From NCBI GenBank assembly GCA_963931865.1, contig OZ007518.1, positions 6,316,570 through 6,380,569 on the forward strand: a DNA stretch of 64,000 nt, read 5' to 3'. The stretch's first letter is position 1. Each line of letters opens with the position of its first letter. This DNA is from Axinella damicornis (lineage: Eukaryota > Porifera > Demospongiae > Axinellida > Axinellidae). Of this stretch, positions 41,730-52,391 are shown piece after piece. Below the pieces are notes generated by a model. That model ran no database searches. It was not told where the DNA came from and saw nothing but the letters and a program-made list of their open reading frames with translations. A program made the position numbers and the translations under genes.

Positions 41730-42560
41730 ACACAATACAGATTGCACCCAATGTGTACCGTGCGTAGCAGCATGCACACACTACAGATTGCACCCAATGT
41801 GTACCACGTGTACCAGCATGCACACGATACCAATGTGTACCACGATACAGATTGCACCCAATGTGTACCGTGTGTACCAGCACGCACACGATACACATTG
41901 CACCCAATGTGTACGACGTTTACCAGCATGCACACAGTACAGATTGCACCCAATGTGTACTATGTGTACCAGCAAGCACACGATACACATTGCACCCAAT
42001 GTGTACCACGTGTACCAGCATGCACACGATACTGTTTGCACCCAATGTGTACTATGTGTACCAGCAAGCACACGATACACATTGCACCCAATGTGTACCA
42101 CGTGTACCAGCATGCACACAGTACAGATTGCACCCAATGTGTACCGTGTGTACCAGCATGCACATGATACAGATTGCACCCAATGTGTACCACGTGTACC
42201 AGCATGCACACGATACAGTTTGCACCCAATGTGTACTATGTGTACCAGCAAGCACACGATACACATTGCACCCAATGTGTACCACGTGTACCAGCATGCA
42301 CACAGTACAGATTGCACCCAATGTGTACCGTGTGTACCAGCATGCACATGATACAGATTGCACCCAATGTGTACTATGTGTACCAGCAAGCACACGATAC
42401 ACATTGCACCCAATGTGTACCACGTGTACCAGCATGCACACAGTACAGATTGCACCCAATGTGTACCGTGTGTACCAGCATGCACATGATACAGATTGCA
42501 CCCAATGTGTACCACGTGTACCAGCATGCACATGATACAGTTTCCACCCAATGTGTACCA
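41730..42560. repeat. 46 bp satellite array, about 18 units
   Basis: The unit is CAATGTGTACCACGTGTACC, then AGCATGCACACGATACAGAT, then TGCACC (46 bp, checked from several unit starts). Variants differ at TACTATG/TACCACG/TACCGTG and at AGCATGC/AGCAAGC. A four-unit, 184 bp higher-order period links TACTATG units at 42050 and 42234. The array is open in all six frames because no frame of the unit contains a stop and 46 is not a multiple of three. The long Cys/His/Thr-rich ORFs here are therefore repeat artefacts unless shown otherwise. Confidence 0.9.
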
Positions 42561-43109
42561 GCACAGGGGTGGCGGAACAATGTTTTGACAAACCATGGCA
42601 AACATCAGGCCAAGCGGCAGCGTCCTCCTCCGTGGATACATAGCTACGTACTGGGGACTATGCTCGAGGGAAAGTCTGTTTACGAGTCCAGTTGCATTGC
42701 AGCATAACTAGAAGTCTACACATACCGGCCAATTGTTGAATATGATGGCTAACTCTGCGAACAACAGCGCTGTGAACCAGTTACGTATGTGCTAACTACC
42801 ATATGCAATTTAGAAAGGGGTGGAGCCAGGAAGTGAAGAAAAGCCTCGTTGCCTTATAATTAGGCCACCAGCGCAGCGTACATTTCTTTCCACGTTGAAA
42901 GTGAGACAGTCACGGATCGCACGGAAACCAGAGAGCAGTGGCAGTGCAGTGCAAAGCACAGAGCCATCCAGGCAACTGAAAAATGAGCGTGAGTTCCCGC
43001 AGAAGACAGATCAGCGCTATGCGCCTCTACACACTGCCTTCGGCAGTGGACATGCCCCATTTTGCCCTACCAAACCCAAATTGCTTCCGCTGCTTCTGCA
43101 GCATGCACA
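42561..43109. other. No recognised gene between satellite blocks
   Basis: A 125-codon plus frame (42820-43197) runs into the second satellite block and shows no motif; nothing else identified. Confidence 0.35.
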
Positions 43110-43312
43110 TGATACCAGATTGCACCCAATGTGTACAAGCATACGTACACACACACGATACAGATTGCACCCAGTGTGTACCAGATTACACCAATGAGTA
43201 CCATGTGTACCAGCATGCACATGATACAGATTGCACCCAGTGTGTAACAGATTACACCAATGAGTCATGTGTACCAGCATGCACATGATACAGATTGCAC
43301 CCAGTGTGTAAG
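43110..43312. repeat. Diverged satellite block, 64-66 bp units
   Basis: Built from the same AGCATGCACATGATACAGAT and TGCACCCARTGTGTA parts as the 46 bp array, with an extra AGATTACACCAATGAGTACC module, giving units of about 66 and 64 bp. It is probably an expanded derivative. Confidence 0.75.
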
Positions 43313-44526
43313 TTGAGTACATGAAAACTGCATATGAAACAGTAGGTTACCTTGCATAGGCGTCAGCACTGAGTACACACCCGAAGATGTTGCAAAGGTG
43401 TCGTTGACATAGGGTAAGGCACTTGTGATCAGCTAGGATGTTGTGCTCTCCTGGCTGGGGAAGACTGTGCATGTGTGGTACATGTATATATGTGCGTGTA
43501 AGTTAGTATGTGCTTGTGTACGCAAACACATGCACATAATTATGTGACTGGATTTGAGAAAAGGGACAGTTACGTCCTCTTTTCCTTGTAGTGGGATGGA
43601 CATTGAAAATTCAAAGGTTTGCTTGTTTTCTGAAGCTTCGAATGCGCTCGTGCTTACTTTGAATATGGGAGGAGAGGAGCCCAAACAGCACTTCCGCTAG
43701 AGGCAACGTGGCTAATTATAGTCAGGGCTGTTCACGGCTGTGTTTCCCGAAAAGGGGGTAGAGGGGTGCTCCCCCCCTTTCCTGGCTTATTTCCCTTTGA
43801 TGTGGTCATTGGAATGCATAACGTTCTTTGATCCGGTCAAACTTGATATGCTACACCAACTTCGCCACAAACAAAACCTTCCCACATGACAAGTTGATTT
43901 CGACTTATGCCAATATGGATTATTCATTGCTGCATTCAAGCATTGGTCATGTGATACACTCCCACCATTGTTTGCATGCCATTGGAAAATACCGACCACA
44001 CAACGGCACTGCCTTGAAATTTCAAACTTTGCCATAATACTTTCTACTCGCCTCAGTATGTTTGCCTTTCAATAGCACTTACAATTGAGTACATACATAT
44101 AATATACCACCACTGATTCACCAACATTGGAGGAGGATTGAAATGAATCTGAGTCAACACTGAAGGGGTAGTACACTTCAATCCATCCAGCAAAGAAACA
44201 GTCTTTGCATTCAATACCTGTCTCAGACTCAAAGATGTAGACTTGTGAAACTGGAACTCTGCAGAACTACCACTTTGCCATTGCATGTAATCACATGTGC
44301 AATTGCAAAATGCAAATCATGGACCAAAATGACTATATATTATGCTTCACAGACAAATTTGCCTCTTAAGCCCAAAGCATAATTATGTGTGCGCCTATGC
44401 ATCAGCCTTAGCCCCATGCCCAAAGGCCCACTGCAACTGCGTGACCATCCTAAACTGCTAGTGACCCTGTGACCGTCACAAAAATCTAACGTGACTATGT
44501 GACCCTTTGGTGGTATACGGAGTAAT
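43313..44526. other. No recognised gene
   Basis: Short ORFs on both strands; no repeat boundary or splice-consistent coding series found. Confidence 0.35.
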
Positions 44527-44625
44527 ACTAAGCCTTCAAAAAGACCTTCACTGCTTAATCTGCTGATTTTTTGCACACAAACTGACTTATATACTAACCC
44601 CTGCTGCGTGCACGAGCACAGGGTA
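44527..44625. repeat. Dispersed repeat, copy 2 (mate at 4925-5030)
   Basis: AAGCCTTCAAAAAGACCTTC...CCCCTGCTGCGTGCACGAGC and ACAGGGTAA match the copy at 4925-5030. Confidence 0.6.
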
Positions 44626-45503
44626 AAAACCGACACACTTTTGGCAAAAGAGAAGTCCACTCTAGTACCAGTCCAGAGTTTACATGAATCCCCCAGTGGG
44701 TGATGCACACATGACCTAGTGATAACCTACAAAAGTTAATCTGATTAAATGAGACCACTCCTAGTCCCTCCACTCTGCAAGACAAAGGCTGTTCCATATA
44801 AACAACTGATCTCTGAGGTGAACTGGTTTACACAGAGATAAAGGAGAACTGGAGAACAAAAACCGGCTGGGAACAAGCCTAGGGAATTCACCTCTTATGA
44901 GGTTGCTGGAATGGCACCAGCTTTCAGATGCAATGTTTCCACCTCAAAAGGTTACTTTCTCAATAATGTGCTGAATAAATTATTCATCAGACATTACTTT
45001 AACCAGTTTCCAGTTTGTGCATGCTCCATGCAGAAGTGATCCACTTCAAGTTGTGGTTATAGTAGCCATAGATATCTTGGCTGGCTTTGATAGCCGTAGA
45101 TATCTAGGCAGCTACTTATAGACCATAGAACCATCAACACATGGCAGGCTAAAGGAAGCATCACAAAATATTAATGTCTGGAAGTGTAGCCATCTATATC
45201 TGCATGCCCGTCCTCTTTCTGACTAGCGCTTTCACTGATCCAAGTTATCTGGCAGCAGCCTGACACATCCCCTCAAACTTCAAGTCTGTGAAGCCTGGGA
45301 CTACAACTCTTACTCTCAAGTGACTGCCTATTCCGCAGTCCAGACCAAGCAAACCGTACATATTCACTTGCCAGCACTGTACCCCGGTAGATATGCTATA
45401 CACAATCATGTGGCTTGGTGCTTGGAGTACTACCCATGGCCAGAATCACAGCTTTACAGGGACTGTATCATAATCACAAAAACACTTGTATGCAGTACTC
45501 AGT
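44626..45503. other. No recognised gene
   Basis: TAGCCRTAGATATCTWGGC is directly repeated near 45064 and 45092. Nothing else. Confidence 0.4.
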
Positions 45504-46123
45504 TAGCCTCGGTCCCAGGCTCTCTCCTCTAAAAACGGGGGGAGGAGAGAGCCTGGTAACATTCGCGTAAAAAGGTGTCGACTTCCGGCGCCTGGATCTG
45601 GCGGACCCAATCAGATTGCAGAACAAAACCACGTGAACACGTGAACATTTTGTAGGCGTTTACCTTCACTGCCGTGCTAATGCACGAATAATTTGTAGAC
45701 TCAGAACTGAACGCTCGGGGACAGAGTATAGTACCTCTCAATGATTGGCGAAAGGCAGTTGACAGGGTGTGTGAGAGGGCCACTGGTCTGATCTCGCTGT
45801 TCACTGCGGGTTGTTTGCCGGACCCGCTCGTTCGTCGTTTGTCACCGCTTACAGGATCGACGGTTCACAAGGTGAGCTCTCCTGGTTAGCTGTAGAATTG
45901 TCTCGGACTTCTGTGAAGCTGGGGATGCCTTGAAAACGAAGAGCGATATTTTCAATAGCGCGTGACTGATTTGTAACTCACGCGACATTTACTACAAAAG
46001 TAGGAGTGTCCTTCGTTTATCACCTGGCTGATGACGCGCCAGAAGTCGACAGCTTTTCTAACGAATGTTACCAGGCTCTCTCCTCCCCCCATTTTTAAAG
46101 GAGAGAGCCTGGGACCGAGGCTA
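45504..46123. mobile_element. CTCGT-family MITE, 620 bp, exact 9 bp duplication
   Basis: TAGCCTCGGTCCCAGGCTCT...GAGAGCCTGGGACCGAGGCTA with about 60 bp arms. Identical 9-mers GTACTCAGT flank it (45495-45503, 46124-46132). Its body is the inverse of 25334-25931, so this is the best full-length reference for that subfamily. Confidence 0.88.
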
Positions 46124-46263
46124 GTACTCAGTCTCCCAGGGAGACCAGCTATTGGTGATGGCAATTTCATGCTCGTCAACAATCAATTACAAGAGAGTGG
46201 GTCACGGATATAAAGATCGCCACTCTTCGGGACTGTCCGCAGAGATCAGGGATCAGTTGGAAT

Positions 46264-46840
46264 TAGCCTCGTACCCAGGCCCCGACCGCCCGAGAAAGAA
46301 AGGGCTTGGTATCCACTGTTTGCGCATGCACGTAATTATCTAGGCCAAGACGAAGGGGGAGGGGCATATGACGCAGGACATGGCCACGTGCCGATGCTGT
46401 GAAGCTCTACCAGAACAAGATTGATCGAGCCGGGATATCACCAGAACTACACGACTACTAGCGATATACTGCCCCGGATTGCTAGTGATTCTTGCTAACT
46501 CACAGTCCATGACGAACAGTAATCCTTCGTGTCACACAGACATTTCAAACTCGGTGGGTGGGCCGTGTAAAATCGTCTTTCTTTGTGCAAACGGCCGAAA
46601 TAGAGGCTACCTGTTCCGGCTGGAGAGGTACTTAGTCACTGAAGGTCATAGGAGAGCGCTCAATCGTCGAACTCCGTCGTTGTTCAGGAAAGTTGCACGG
46701 ACCACATAGCGGTAGTAAACGATTTTGACGTCGTGGTTGTACGGACGTAACATGGTAGTCCCAAGATTTCACGCGCATGCGCAAACAGTGGATACCAGGC
46801 CCTTTCTTTCTTGGGCGGTCGGGGCCTGGGTACGAGGCTA
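46264..46840. mobile_element. CTCGT-family MITE, 577 bp, exact 9 bp duplication
   Basis: The arms TAGCCTCGTACCCAGGCCCC... and ...GGGGCCTGGGTACGAGGCTA extend over about 65 bp. Identical 9-mers AGTTGGAAT lie at 46255-46263 and 46841-46849. The arm motif GGTATCCACTGTTTGCGCATG is shared with 57925-58485, which defines another subfamily. Confidence 0.88.
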
Positions 46841-47005
46841 AGTTGGAATATACGGTACCAGAAGTCAGTTCAATACTTAGGGTAGATATATCAGGGCCAG
46901 GGCAGGTACTAGCTGACCTCCGGTGCCAAATATTCCAACTGATCCCTCCATAGCACCACCAGTGGCTAGCTCTAGCTTTTTGTAGCTACAACCACACCCC
47001 AAGGT

Positions 47006-47791
47006 AAGGTAACGGAGGGGGTTTCCGGACAGTCTTTTAATTCCGGACACGGCATTCATGCCCCTCACATTCGCTCCGTTAGCAATTCTTCCGAATTATG
47101 GTAAGTGCGCATGCATACGGTACGGACAAGTGGAAAAGGTGGATACGGTCGGACGCGGACACGGACGCGGACACGGACACGAACCAAAACTCATTTTTCA
47201 GCCCTTTGCAGTGCAGGACAGAAGCTAAACATGGTTATTCATTCGCTAAAGTTGCTTGCTTAGCCTATTGAACCGCCTTTCATGTCTTTCCTCGAGTCAG
47301 CAGAGGTCAAAGGCCACGTGCATATTTAATGAGCTTCAACGAAAAGACTAGAAGAGCATTTATTTATTGCAGAAACCAAACTCAAGCCTTTTGACAAAGC
47401 ATAGGAAGCAGAAATAATATTCCTATACCATCTATGACGATGGCTGATCGAAGCTCGAACTTTCATTGTTGAAGCTTATTAAATATGCACGTGGCCTTTG
47501 ACCTCTGCTGACTCGATGAAAGGCGGTTCAATAGGCTAAGCAAGCAACTTTAACGAATGAATAACCATGTTTAGCTTCTGTCCTACACTGCAAAGGGCTG
47601 AAAAATGAGTTTTGGTTCGTGTCCGTGTCCGCGTCCACGTCCGCGTCCGACCGTAACCGCGTTTTCCACTTGCCCAATGCATACCCTACCTTCGAACTTT
47701 CCAACGCTGTGCAGTTGTTGGCAAAAACTGCTACTACAGAGCGGCAGTGTCCGGAAATCCCCTACTGTCCGGAAACCCCCTCCGTTACCTT
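47006..47791. mobile_element. Long fold-back element, 786 bp
   Basis: AAGGTAACGGAGGGGGTTTCC begins an arm of about 340 bp whose inverse ends at 47791. Matching blocks include CAAAACTCATTTTTCAGCCC, TAAACATGGTTATTCATTCG, CAGAGGTCAAAGGCCACGTG and CATATTTAAT. (GGACAC)-type hexamer repeats (47149-47199) sit in the arms. About 120 bp of spacer lies in the centre. No coding capacity and no clear target duplication. Confidence 0.8.
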
Positions 47792-48183
47792 AAGAGAAAT
47801 TATGTCGAAATCGTCTATTACATGTACAACAATCATACATTATAGTGACACTGAAAATACCACTATGTCCACCTACCCCTGCCATGTCAAGTTCTCCGCT
47901 TCAACCTTGATGACTGAAACCGTGAAACCTGCAATGGGCCAGTTTTTAAAATCTTGTTCCCAGACTCCATTCCATCCGATTCCCAGTTAGCGTGGCCCGG
48001 GTCTGGGTACCAGACTAAGTGCAAAACTAACTCATGCGGATCTCAAGAGCAAGACTGTGCAACTCCTCGAAGATGGGCTGTCATGAAACAAAGAAAAATC
48101 ACTGTCCAACCCAGTTCAGTGTTCACTCGGGAAGACCAAAAGTGCTTGAGGAGCTCAGGTCTACCAGGAGTGATGTAGGGATG
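47792..48183. other. No gene; CTCGT-family fragment
   Basis: GGGTCTGGGTACCAGACTA at about 47999-48017 looks like one end of a CTCGT-family element without its partner. Nothing else. Confidence 0.4.
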
Positions 48184-48371
48184 TAGTATTGACTCAGAGT
48201 GAAGTATATGAAGAGCTATGTAGGATTGACCCCAATAAAGCAGCTGGGCCCGATGGAATCCCCGATAGATTGCTCAGAGAAGGTGCCCCTTGGATTACGA
48301 GAATTTGCTGGATATAGTCAACATTCAGCCGGCTCTACAAAATATCTCAGTGCTTGCGATCCATGCCTGTC
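48184..48371 (+). pseudogene. Non-LTR reverse transcriptase fragment
   Basis: The plus strand reads SEVYEELCRIDPNKAAGPDG, then IPDRLLREGAPWITRICWI, an internal stop, then FSRLYKISQCL. The NKAAGPDGIP-RLL-EGA block is the signature that opens the RT domain of non-LTR retrotransposons; the CR1-like copy at 583-2178 has IKKANGRDRISARML in the same place. No further RT blocks follow. Confidence 0.75.
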
Positions 48372-48399
48372 AGCTACAGCCCCGCCCACATGCGTAACA

Positions 48400-48853
48400 G
48401 GAGGTCTGGAGGTCAGAGGTCGGTGTTGACTTCGTCTCGTTCCCAGAATCATCGCATGGTGTCCGGGCGTCTGTGTGTACCAAAACTGGTCGAGAGAAAA
48501 TGCAGGTCAATGTGGTGGCGACGTCGGCTCGTGACCTGGTTGGGCTGCTGCTTGGGCAGCAATGAACCTTTGTGAATGAAGGTAAAATAATCACAGTAGT
48601 GATCGTGCCACACATGGCACCTGTTAGTAATGGTGGAAGTATACCTTCTTGCACTTCTGGTGGAATTTTTCAAAAGAACTAGTACTAGTACTTTAGCTAG
48701 GTAGGCACACATGAACATTTGGATTCTACCATTGTGATATCATTCAATCATGCAGTAAGGCCAATGCTCCAGCCTCAATTTAGCAAGTCATCTCTGCATG
48801 AGGTCTGAGTGTTTGCCTCATTCCCAGGCTGCTCGTAGGTGGCTAGCTAATGG
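48400..48853. other. No recognised gene
   Basis: Nothing supported. Confidence 0.35.
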
Positions 48854-49251
48854 TAGCCTCGTACCCAGACCCTCACGCGGAACGCGGAAGAGGGCCTGGT
48901 GACACATGGCTAAATTCCTGTATGTGCTCAGTCAGCATAATTGCGTAAGCGATTACATTCCTTACTTGGATGCATTCGAAATCACGGAAGGTAGCTGTTG
49001 GTGATGGCTAAGTAGAAAGCCCTTGCCAAGGAGCGACCAGAGGTGAGTCTTGAAGGCTAGAACAGCGGTTTTATCAAACGGCTACACGTTTCACGGGGTG
49101 AAGAATGTAATTACTACGCAGTAATTTGCAATGGACGAACGTGATTCGCCTAACCGAAATCAAGACTGCTGAGCTCAGCACATACGGGAATTTTGCCAAG
49201 TGTCACCAGGCCCTCTTTCGCGTTCCGCGTGAGGGCCTGGGTACGAGGCTA
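48854..49251. mobile_element. CTCGT-family MITE, 398 bp
   Basis: TAGCCTCGTACCCAGACCCT...AGGGCCTGGGTACGAGGCTA. It is the longer relative of 40813-41147. Flanking 9-mers AGCTAATGG and AGCTTATGG agree at 8 of 9. Confidence 0.82.
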
Positions 49252-50073
49252 AGCTTATGGCTCATCCCAATTAATGCACAAGTTATAACGTACTACCAAT
49301 GACACTAGAAGTGAGCAATGGTGGCCCACGGGTAGCCTAATCTTTCAACTGCCAGTGACACTACCAGGAGTGCAGTTGCCACTCATGTTTAATTTTTGAA
49401 TGGCTAGCCTGGTCTATTGAGCTAGAGCATTCTCTCTCATGAGCTATTATACTATACGGAAATCGGGTAAGGACCTGACGTTTAGGACCGCCCACCACGC
49501 ATAATGATCACGTGATGAGATAATACACTATGCGCCCATGCGCTAGCTTTAGCCGGATCCCCAATTCCCATAGGCCCAATCTGCGCTTCTGCACAGTCTC
49601 GTTCCTAGACCAGCGCTGTTACTCGGGCTCCTTGGTGCCATCAACAATAAGCAACCTCTGTGGTGGTCTTGGGCTTCCTTAGTGGCATATTGTATCAAGC
49701 ATCTCAGGTATGTAGGCGTACAAGACAACAAGGGAACAAAATGCAGTGCAATAATAAAGGGGTGCAAATAAGAGCATTGTCAAGAGGACACAGGCAGACA
49801 TATGGATAGCACATACAGTAGTGACTCAGGGGAAGTAAAAATACACAGAATAGGGGACTTTAGACCTAGCTAGCGAAGAACTGAGACGGTATCCGGTGTG
49901 GCCATGAAGCTCACACATTATAATTAACCCTCTCACAGGTGTACTGTACACATTAGTATTCTCCTCCCTTTGTGTCAGTGCCCACACCGTAGGTAATTAG
50001 CGATTACAATACTTAGCTTTCCGACTGGACTCTATGGGTGAAGGATTAAGAGGTACCGTGTAGCGCTCTAATA
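49252..50073. other. No recognised gene
   Basis: Upstream exons of the SLC49-like gene may lie here, but none could be identified. Confidence 0.3.
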
Positions 50074-50325
50074 TTACCACGCTGCTGTGCATTCTTCCGC
50101 CACGCACTGGACATATTTGAGTGTGTCACTGATCTTCAATCCCTTGAAGAAACTCGTAGCATTTGCCTCTTCCTTCAACACTTGGCCCATTACAAGCAAC
50201 AGTGGAAGTTTGCCCTTCCCCTCCTCCATGACAATGTGATTGAGAGAATTGTCTACCTTGCAAGCTCTACAGTGACAATCTTGAGCAGCCGATCCACCTT
50301 GAAGCACGTTGTCAAGACGATGCAT
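50074..50325 (-). pseudogene. Possible pogo/Tigger-type transposase fragment
   Basis: The minus frame reads CKVDNSLNHIVMEEGKGKLP and ATSFFKGLKISDTLKYVQCV, ending AEECTAAW. The layout (a short basic start, acidic linker, F-x-K-x-L-x-I-x-D-x-L...V-x(5,7)-W) resembles the C-terminal part of pogo/Tigger DDE proteins. The match is loose and there is no catalytic core nearby. It could equally be an unrelated frame. Confidence 0.28.
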
Positions 50326-50529
50326 GCATCAGGCGTCCTCCCACCAGAATATGGCCCCTGTGTACTAGGTAGAGGGCGTCTGCAGTCTCTGTCAGGGTCG
50401 ACGAGTTTGAGTGAGGTGGATGGCGCGTGGGTGATATCCAGTCCAGCCTTGCTGTGCTGCTGGATAGGTGAGTCTAGGCAGAGGTGTTAATGCTGAGGTA
50501 AGATTATCCGACACTCATGCACCTCTGCT

Positions 50530-50632
50530 CTCCCTCCCTCCCTCCCTCCCTCCCTCCCTCCCTCCCTCCCTCCCTCACTCACTCACTCACTCACTCACTC
50601 ACTCACTCCCTCCCTCCCTCCCTCCTTCCCCC
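50530..50632. repeat. (CCCT)n and (CACT)n microsatellite
   Basis: (CCTC)n, then (ACTC)n, then (CCTC)n. It lies just upstream of the first SLC49-like exon recognised. Confidence 0.9.
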
Positions 50633-50750
50633 ATGTGAACACTCTGATTCCGAGAATTCGTGCTGTGACCTGACTTACTGTAGCGGCTGTGGTTTATGGC
50701 TATGGCCTACGTGTGCACACAATGAACAGTGGAATGTTGTCTTTGTGTAG

Positions 50751-50812
50751 GAAACCCTCTGGGCCCGGGGGATAGCTGTGATGCAACTGGCAGCACCATA
50801 CATCATAACATC
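50751..50812 (+). pseudogene. SLC49/FLVCR-like transporter, exon a (NPLG), frameshifted
   Basis: After the acceptor TTTGTGTAG the exon encodes NPLG, a conserved motif of SLC49/FLVCR-type major-facilitator proteins, then a membrane helix GIAVMQLAAPYIITS. The two parts are in different frames. One G fewer in the run at 50767-50771 would join them as NPLGPGIAVMQLAAPYIIT. No GT donor exists between here and the next exon; the intervening 107 bases are CTCACC/CA microsatellite. Confidence 0.7.
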
Positions 50813-50919
50813 CCTCACCCCTCACATCCCTCACCCTCACACTCACATCCCTCACACACACACACCCCTCACACCCTCACACACACCCTGCAGCTATGGA
50901 TAATTATATGCTATTCCAG

Positions 50920-51041
50920 CTGGTGTAGGGGCTTCCCTGGGTGTGGTAGTGTTCTGGTGGAGCCGACCTCCCATCCCACTAGCCCCAAGTGCTGAGCCAG
51001 ACAAGCAAACCTTGCATGCCTTCTTCCGAGGTTTGATAAAG
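50920..51041 (+). CDS. SLC49/FLVCR-like transporter, exon b
   Basis: Acceptor CTATTCCAG, donor AAAG|GTAGGA, 40 full codons: GVGASLGVVVFWWSRPPIPL (end of a helix and the R-P-P-x-P-P-type loop) and APSAEPDKQTLHAFFRGLIK. A helix followed by a Pro-rich loop and an F-x-x-G-L-x amphipathic stretch is what SLC49 members show between the two six-helix halves. It ends in phase 0. Confidence 0.82.
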
Positions 51042-51119
51042 GTAGGAGAGCGCCCTGTGTATCATAGCCTCTTCTAAAGGTCAAAGGTTGGCTGTGCTAG
51101 TAATATTAACACTGGCCAG

Positions 51120-51214
51120 CTGGCCATTCTGTGACATGGGGATCAGGAGCAGGACTCTTCAACGCCTTCCTTACTCTGCAACCACAGATCCTCTGTCCCT
51201 ATGGCTTTACTGAT
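51120..51214 (+). pseudogene. SLC49/FLVCR-like transporter, exon c, frameshifted
   Basis: It starts in phase 0 as LAIL. After a one-base shift near 51132-51134 it reads TWGSGAGLFNAFLTLQPQIL and CPYGFTD, matching the start of the second membrane half. The next exon begins KEAGLWGA, giving the family-like joint Y-G-F-T-D-K-E-A-G. Confidence 0.75.
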
Positions 51215-51263
51215 GTTACAAGTGAACTCTTGGTGATAGTGACTTTCTAGTTCTTTGTAGTGA

Positions 51264-51297
51264 CACACACACACACACGCACGCACACACACACACG

Positions 51298-51338
<41 letters not shown>

Positions 51339-51347
51339 ACACACACA

Positions 51348-51410
<63 letters not shown>

Positions 51411-51412
51411 GT
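51264..51412. repeat. (AC)n microsatellite in an SLC49-like intron
   Basis: About 150 bases of almost pure AC with a few G or T interruptions. The TH/CV-type ORFs here are not proteins. Confidence 0.95.
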
Positions 51413-51441
51413 ACACTCTCACAAATGCACACGTGCAACAG

Positions 51442-51571
51442 AAAGAGGCTGGGTTGTGGGGAGCTCCGATGATCTTCCTTGGCCTGGTGGGTGCTACCAT
51501 GGCTGGTCTGATCATAGACTACACCAAGAACATCACCCTCGCAATGGCCATCCTCTGTCTCTTTTGGTTAA
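51442..51571 (+). CDS. SLC49/FLVCR-like transporter, exon d
   Basis: Acceptor GTGCAACAG, donor TTAA|GTTAAT, 43 codons plus one base: KEAGLWGAPMIFLGLVGATM, AGLIIDYTKNITLAMAILCL, FWL. The G-L-V-G-A-x-x-A-G-x-I-x-D-x-T-K motif is the cytoplasmic loop signature of FLVCR/SLC49 proteins between helices 8 and 9. Splicing to the next exon is in phase. Confidence 0.88.
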
Positions 51572-51719
51572 GTTAATTGAGGTCAGTTTATGTTAGGACT
51601 GACATGTTACAAAATGTATATCAGTCCCAGGCTGGTTCCTAAGGAGAGAGCTGGGAACAGAACCATTACTGAATCCAGTTTATGGCTCTGCTGCACATGC
51701 ACAAACTTCTCCTTTCTAG

Positions 51720-51875
51720 GTTTCTCAGCTCCACGACCAGTCAATAAATATTGCCTTCTCTGTGTGTCTGTTGGGTTCTTTGCTCTCCCTCTTGTCCCCA
51801 TCTGTATGGAACTGGGGGTGGAAATCACTTACCCGTTGCCGAGGCAACCAGCTCAGGACTCCTGTGGAGTGTAGC
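51720..51875 (+). pseudogene. SLC49/FLVCR-like transporter, exon e, frameshifted
   Basis: Starting after CTTTCTAG with the second and third bases of a Ser codon, it reads FSAPRPVNKYCLLCVSVGFF, ALPLVPICMELGVEITYP and then, one base out of frame, VAEATSSGLLWSVA to a GTAAGT donor. The M-E-L-x-V-E-x-T-Y-P and E-x-T-S-S-G-L-L motifs are diagnostic for FLVCR/SLC49. The missing base lies at 51831-51835 (TACCCGTTGCC). Confidence 0.88.
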
Positions 51876-51954
51876 GTAAGTCTGTTCGACTCAGTTGCAG
51901 ACATGCACTGTTTGTGCATCCTCTTCAGATCTGCAGTTGTTACTCACCCCTCTC

Positions 51955-52175
51955 CTCTCACACACCACACATGTACTCACCACACACACACAATGCACAC
52001 ACACCACATGCACCACTTCACACATCACACACACACATGCGCACACACCACATGCACACACTGCACACACTGCACACACCACACACACACGCACACACAC
52101 ACATAATAATATTATGCACACATACACTCATACATGCACACTACACGCACACATGGTATACATACAAACACACAG
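51955..52175. repeat. CA/CACA-rich microsatellite in an SLC49-like intron
   Basis: Irregular CACA, CCACA and TGCACACA repeats with an AATAAT interruption at 52101-52112. Confidence 0.9.
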
Positions 52176-52240
52176 ACAAATTATGGGAATAGCAATTGTC
52201 TTCCTTAGCCAAGTGTTGCAAGCAGACCTCAGACCTCATA
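52176..52240 (+). CDS. SLC49/FLVCR-like transporter, exon f (partial)
   Basis: After CACACAG the first base completes the Ala codon of the previous exon, then QIMGIAIVFLSQVLQAD, the helix that follows S-G-L-L in the family. The frame stops at about 52268. A different frame (TSDLIATNMCGSTSSGALTC) stays open to 52390, so the exon end and any last exon are uncertain. Confidence 0.7.
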
Positions 52241-52391
52241 GCCACCAACATGTGTGGCAGTACTAGCAGTGGTGCCCTCACGTGCTTCCACAACCACACA
52301 GGACACGTCACTGGAGACCCTGAGTATCAAGTTGGTGCCAGTATCCAGCCCAAGGATCTCTGTCACGTGGTGTTGTTTTGCATTGCCTTAA

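Noticed and set aside
41740..42560. CRISPR array
   Set aside because: Units are head-to-tail with no unique spacers, and the context is eukaryotic.
41679..42707. Overlapping ORFs of 140-286 codons on both strands (Cys/His/Thr-rich repeats)
   Set aside because: They are readings of the 46 bp satellite, which lacks stops in every frame. No start context, splice structure or domain supports a protein.
45504..46123. Long terminal repeats of a retrovirus-like element
   Set aside because: The similar ends are inverted, not direct, and there is no gag-pol or primer-binding site.
51143..51515. ORFs made of Val-Cys or Thr-His repeats
   Set aside because: Translations of (AC)n/(GT)n microsatellite inside the intron of the SLC49-like gene.
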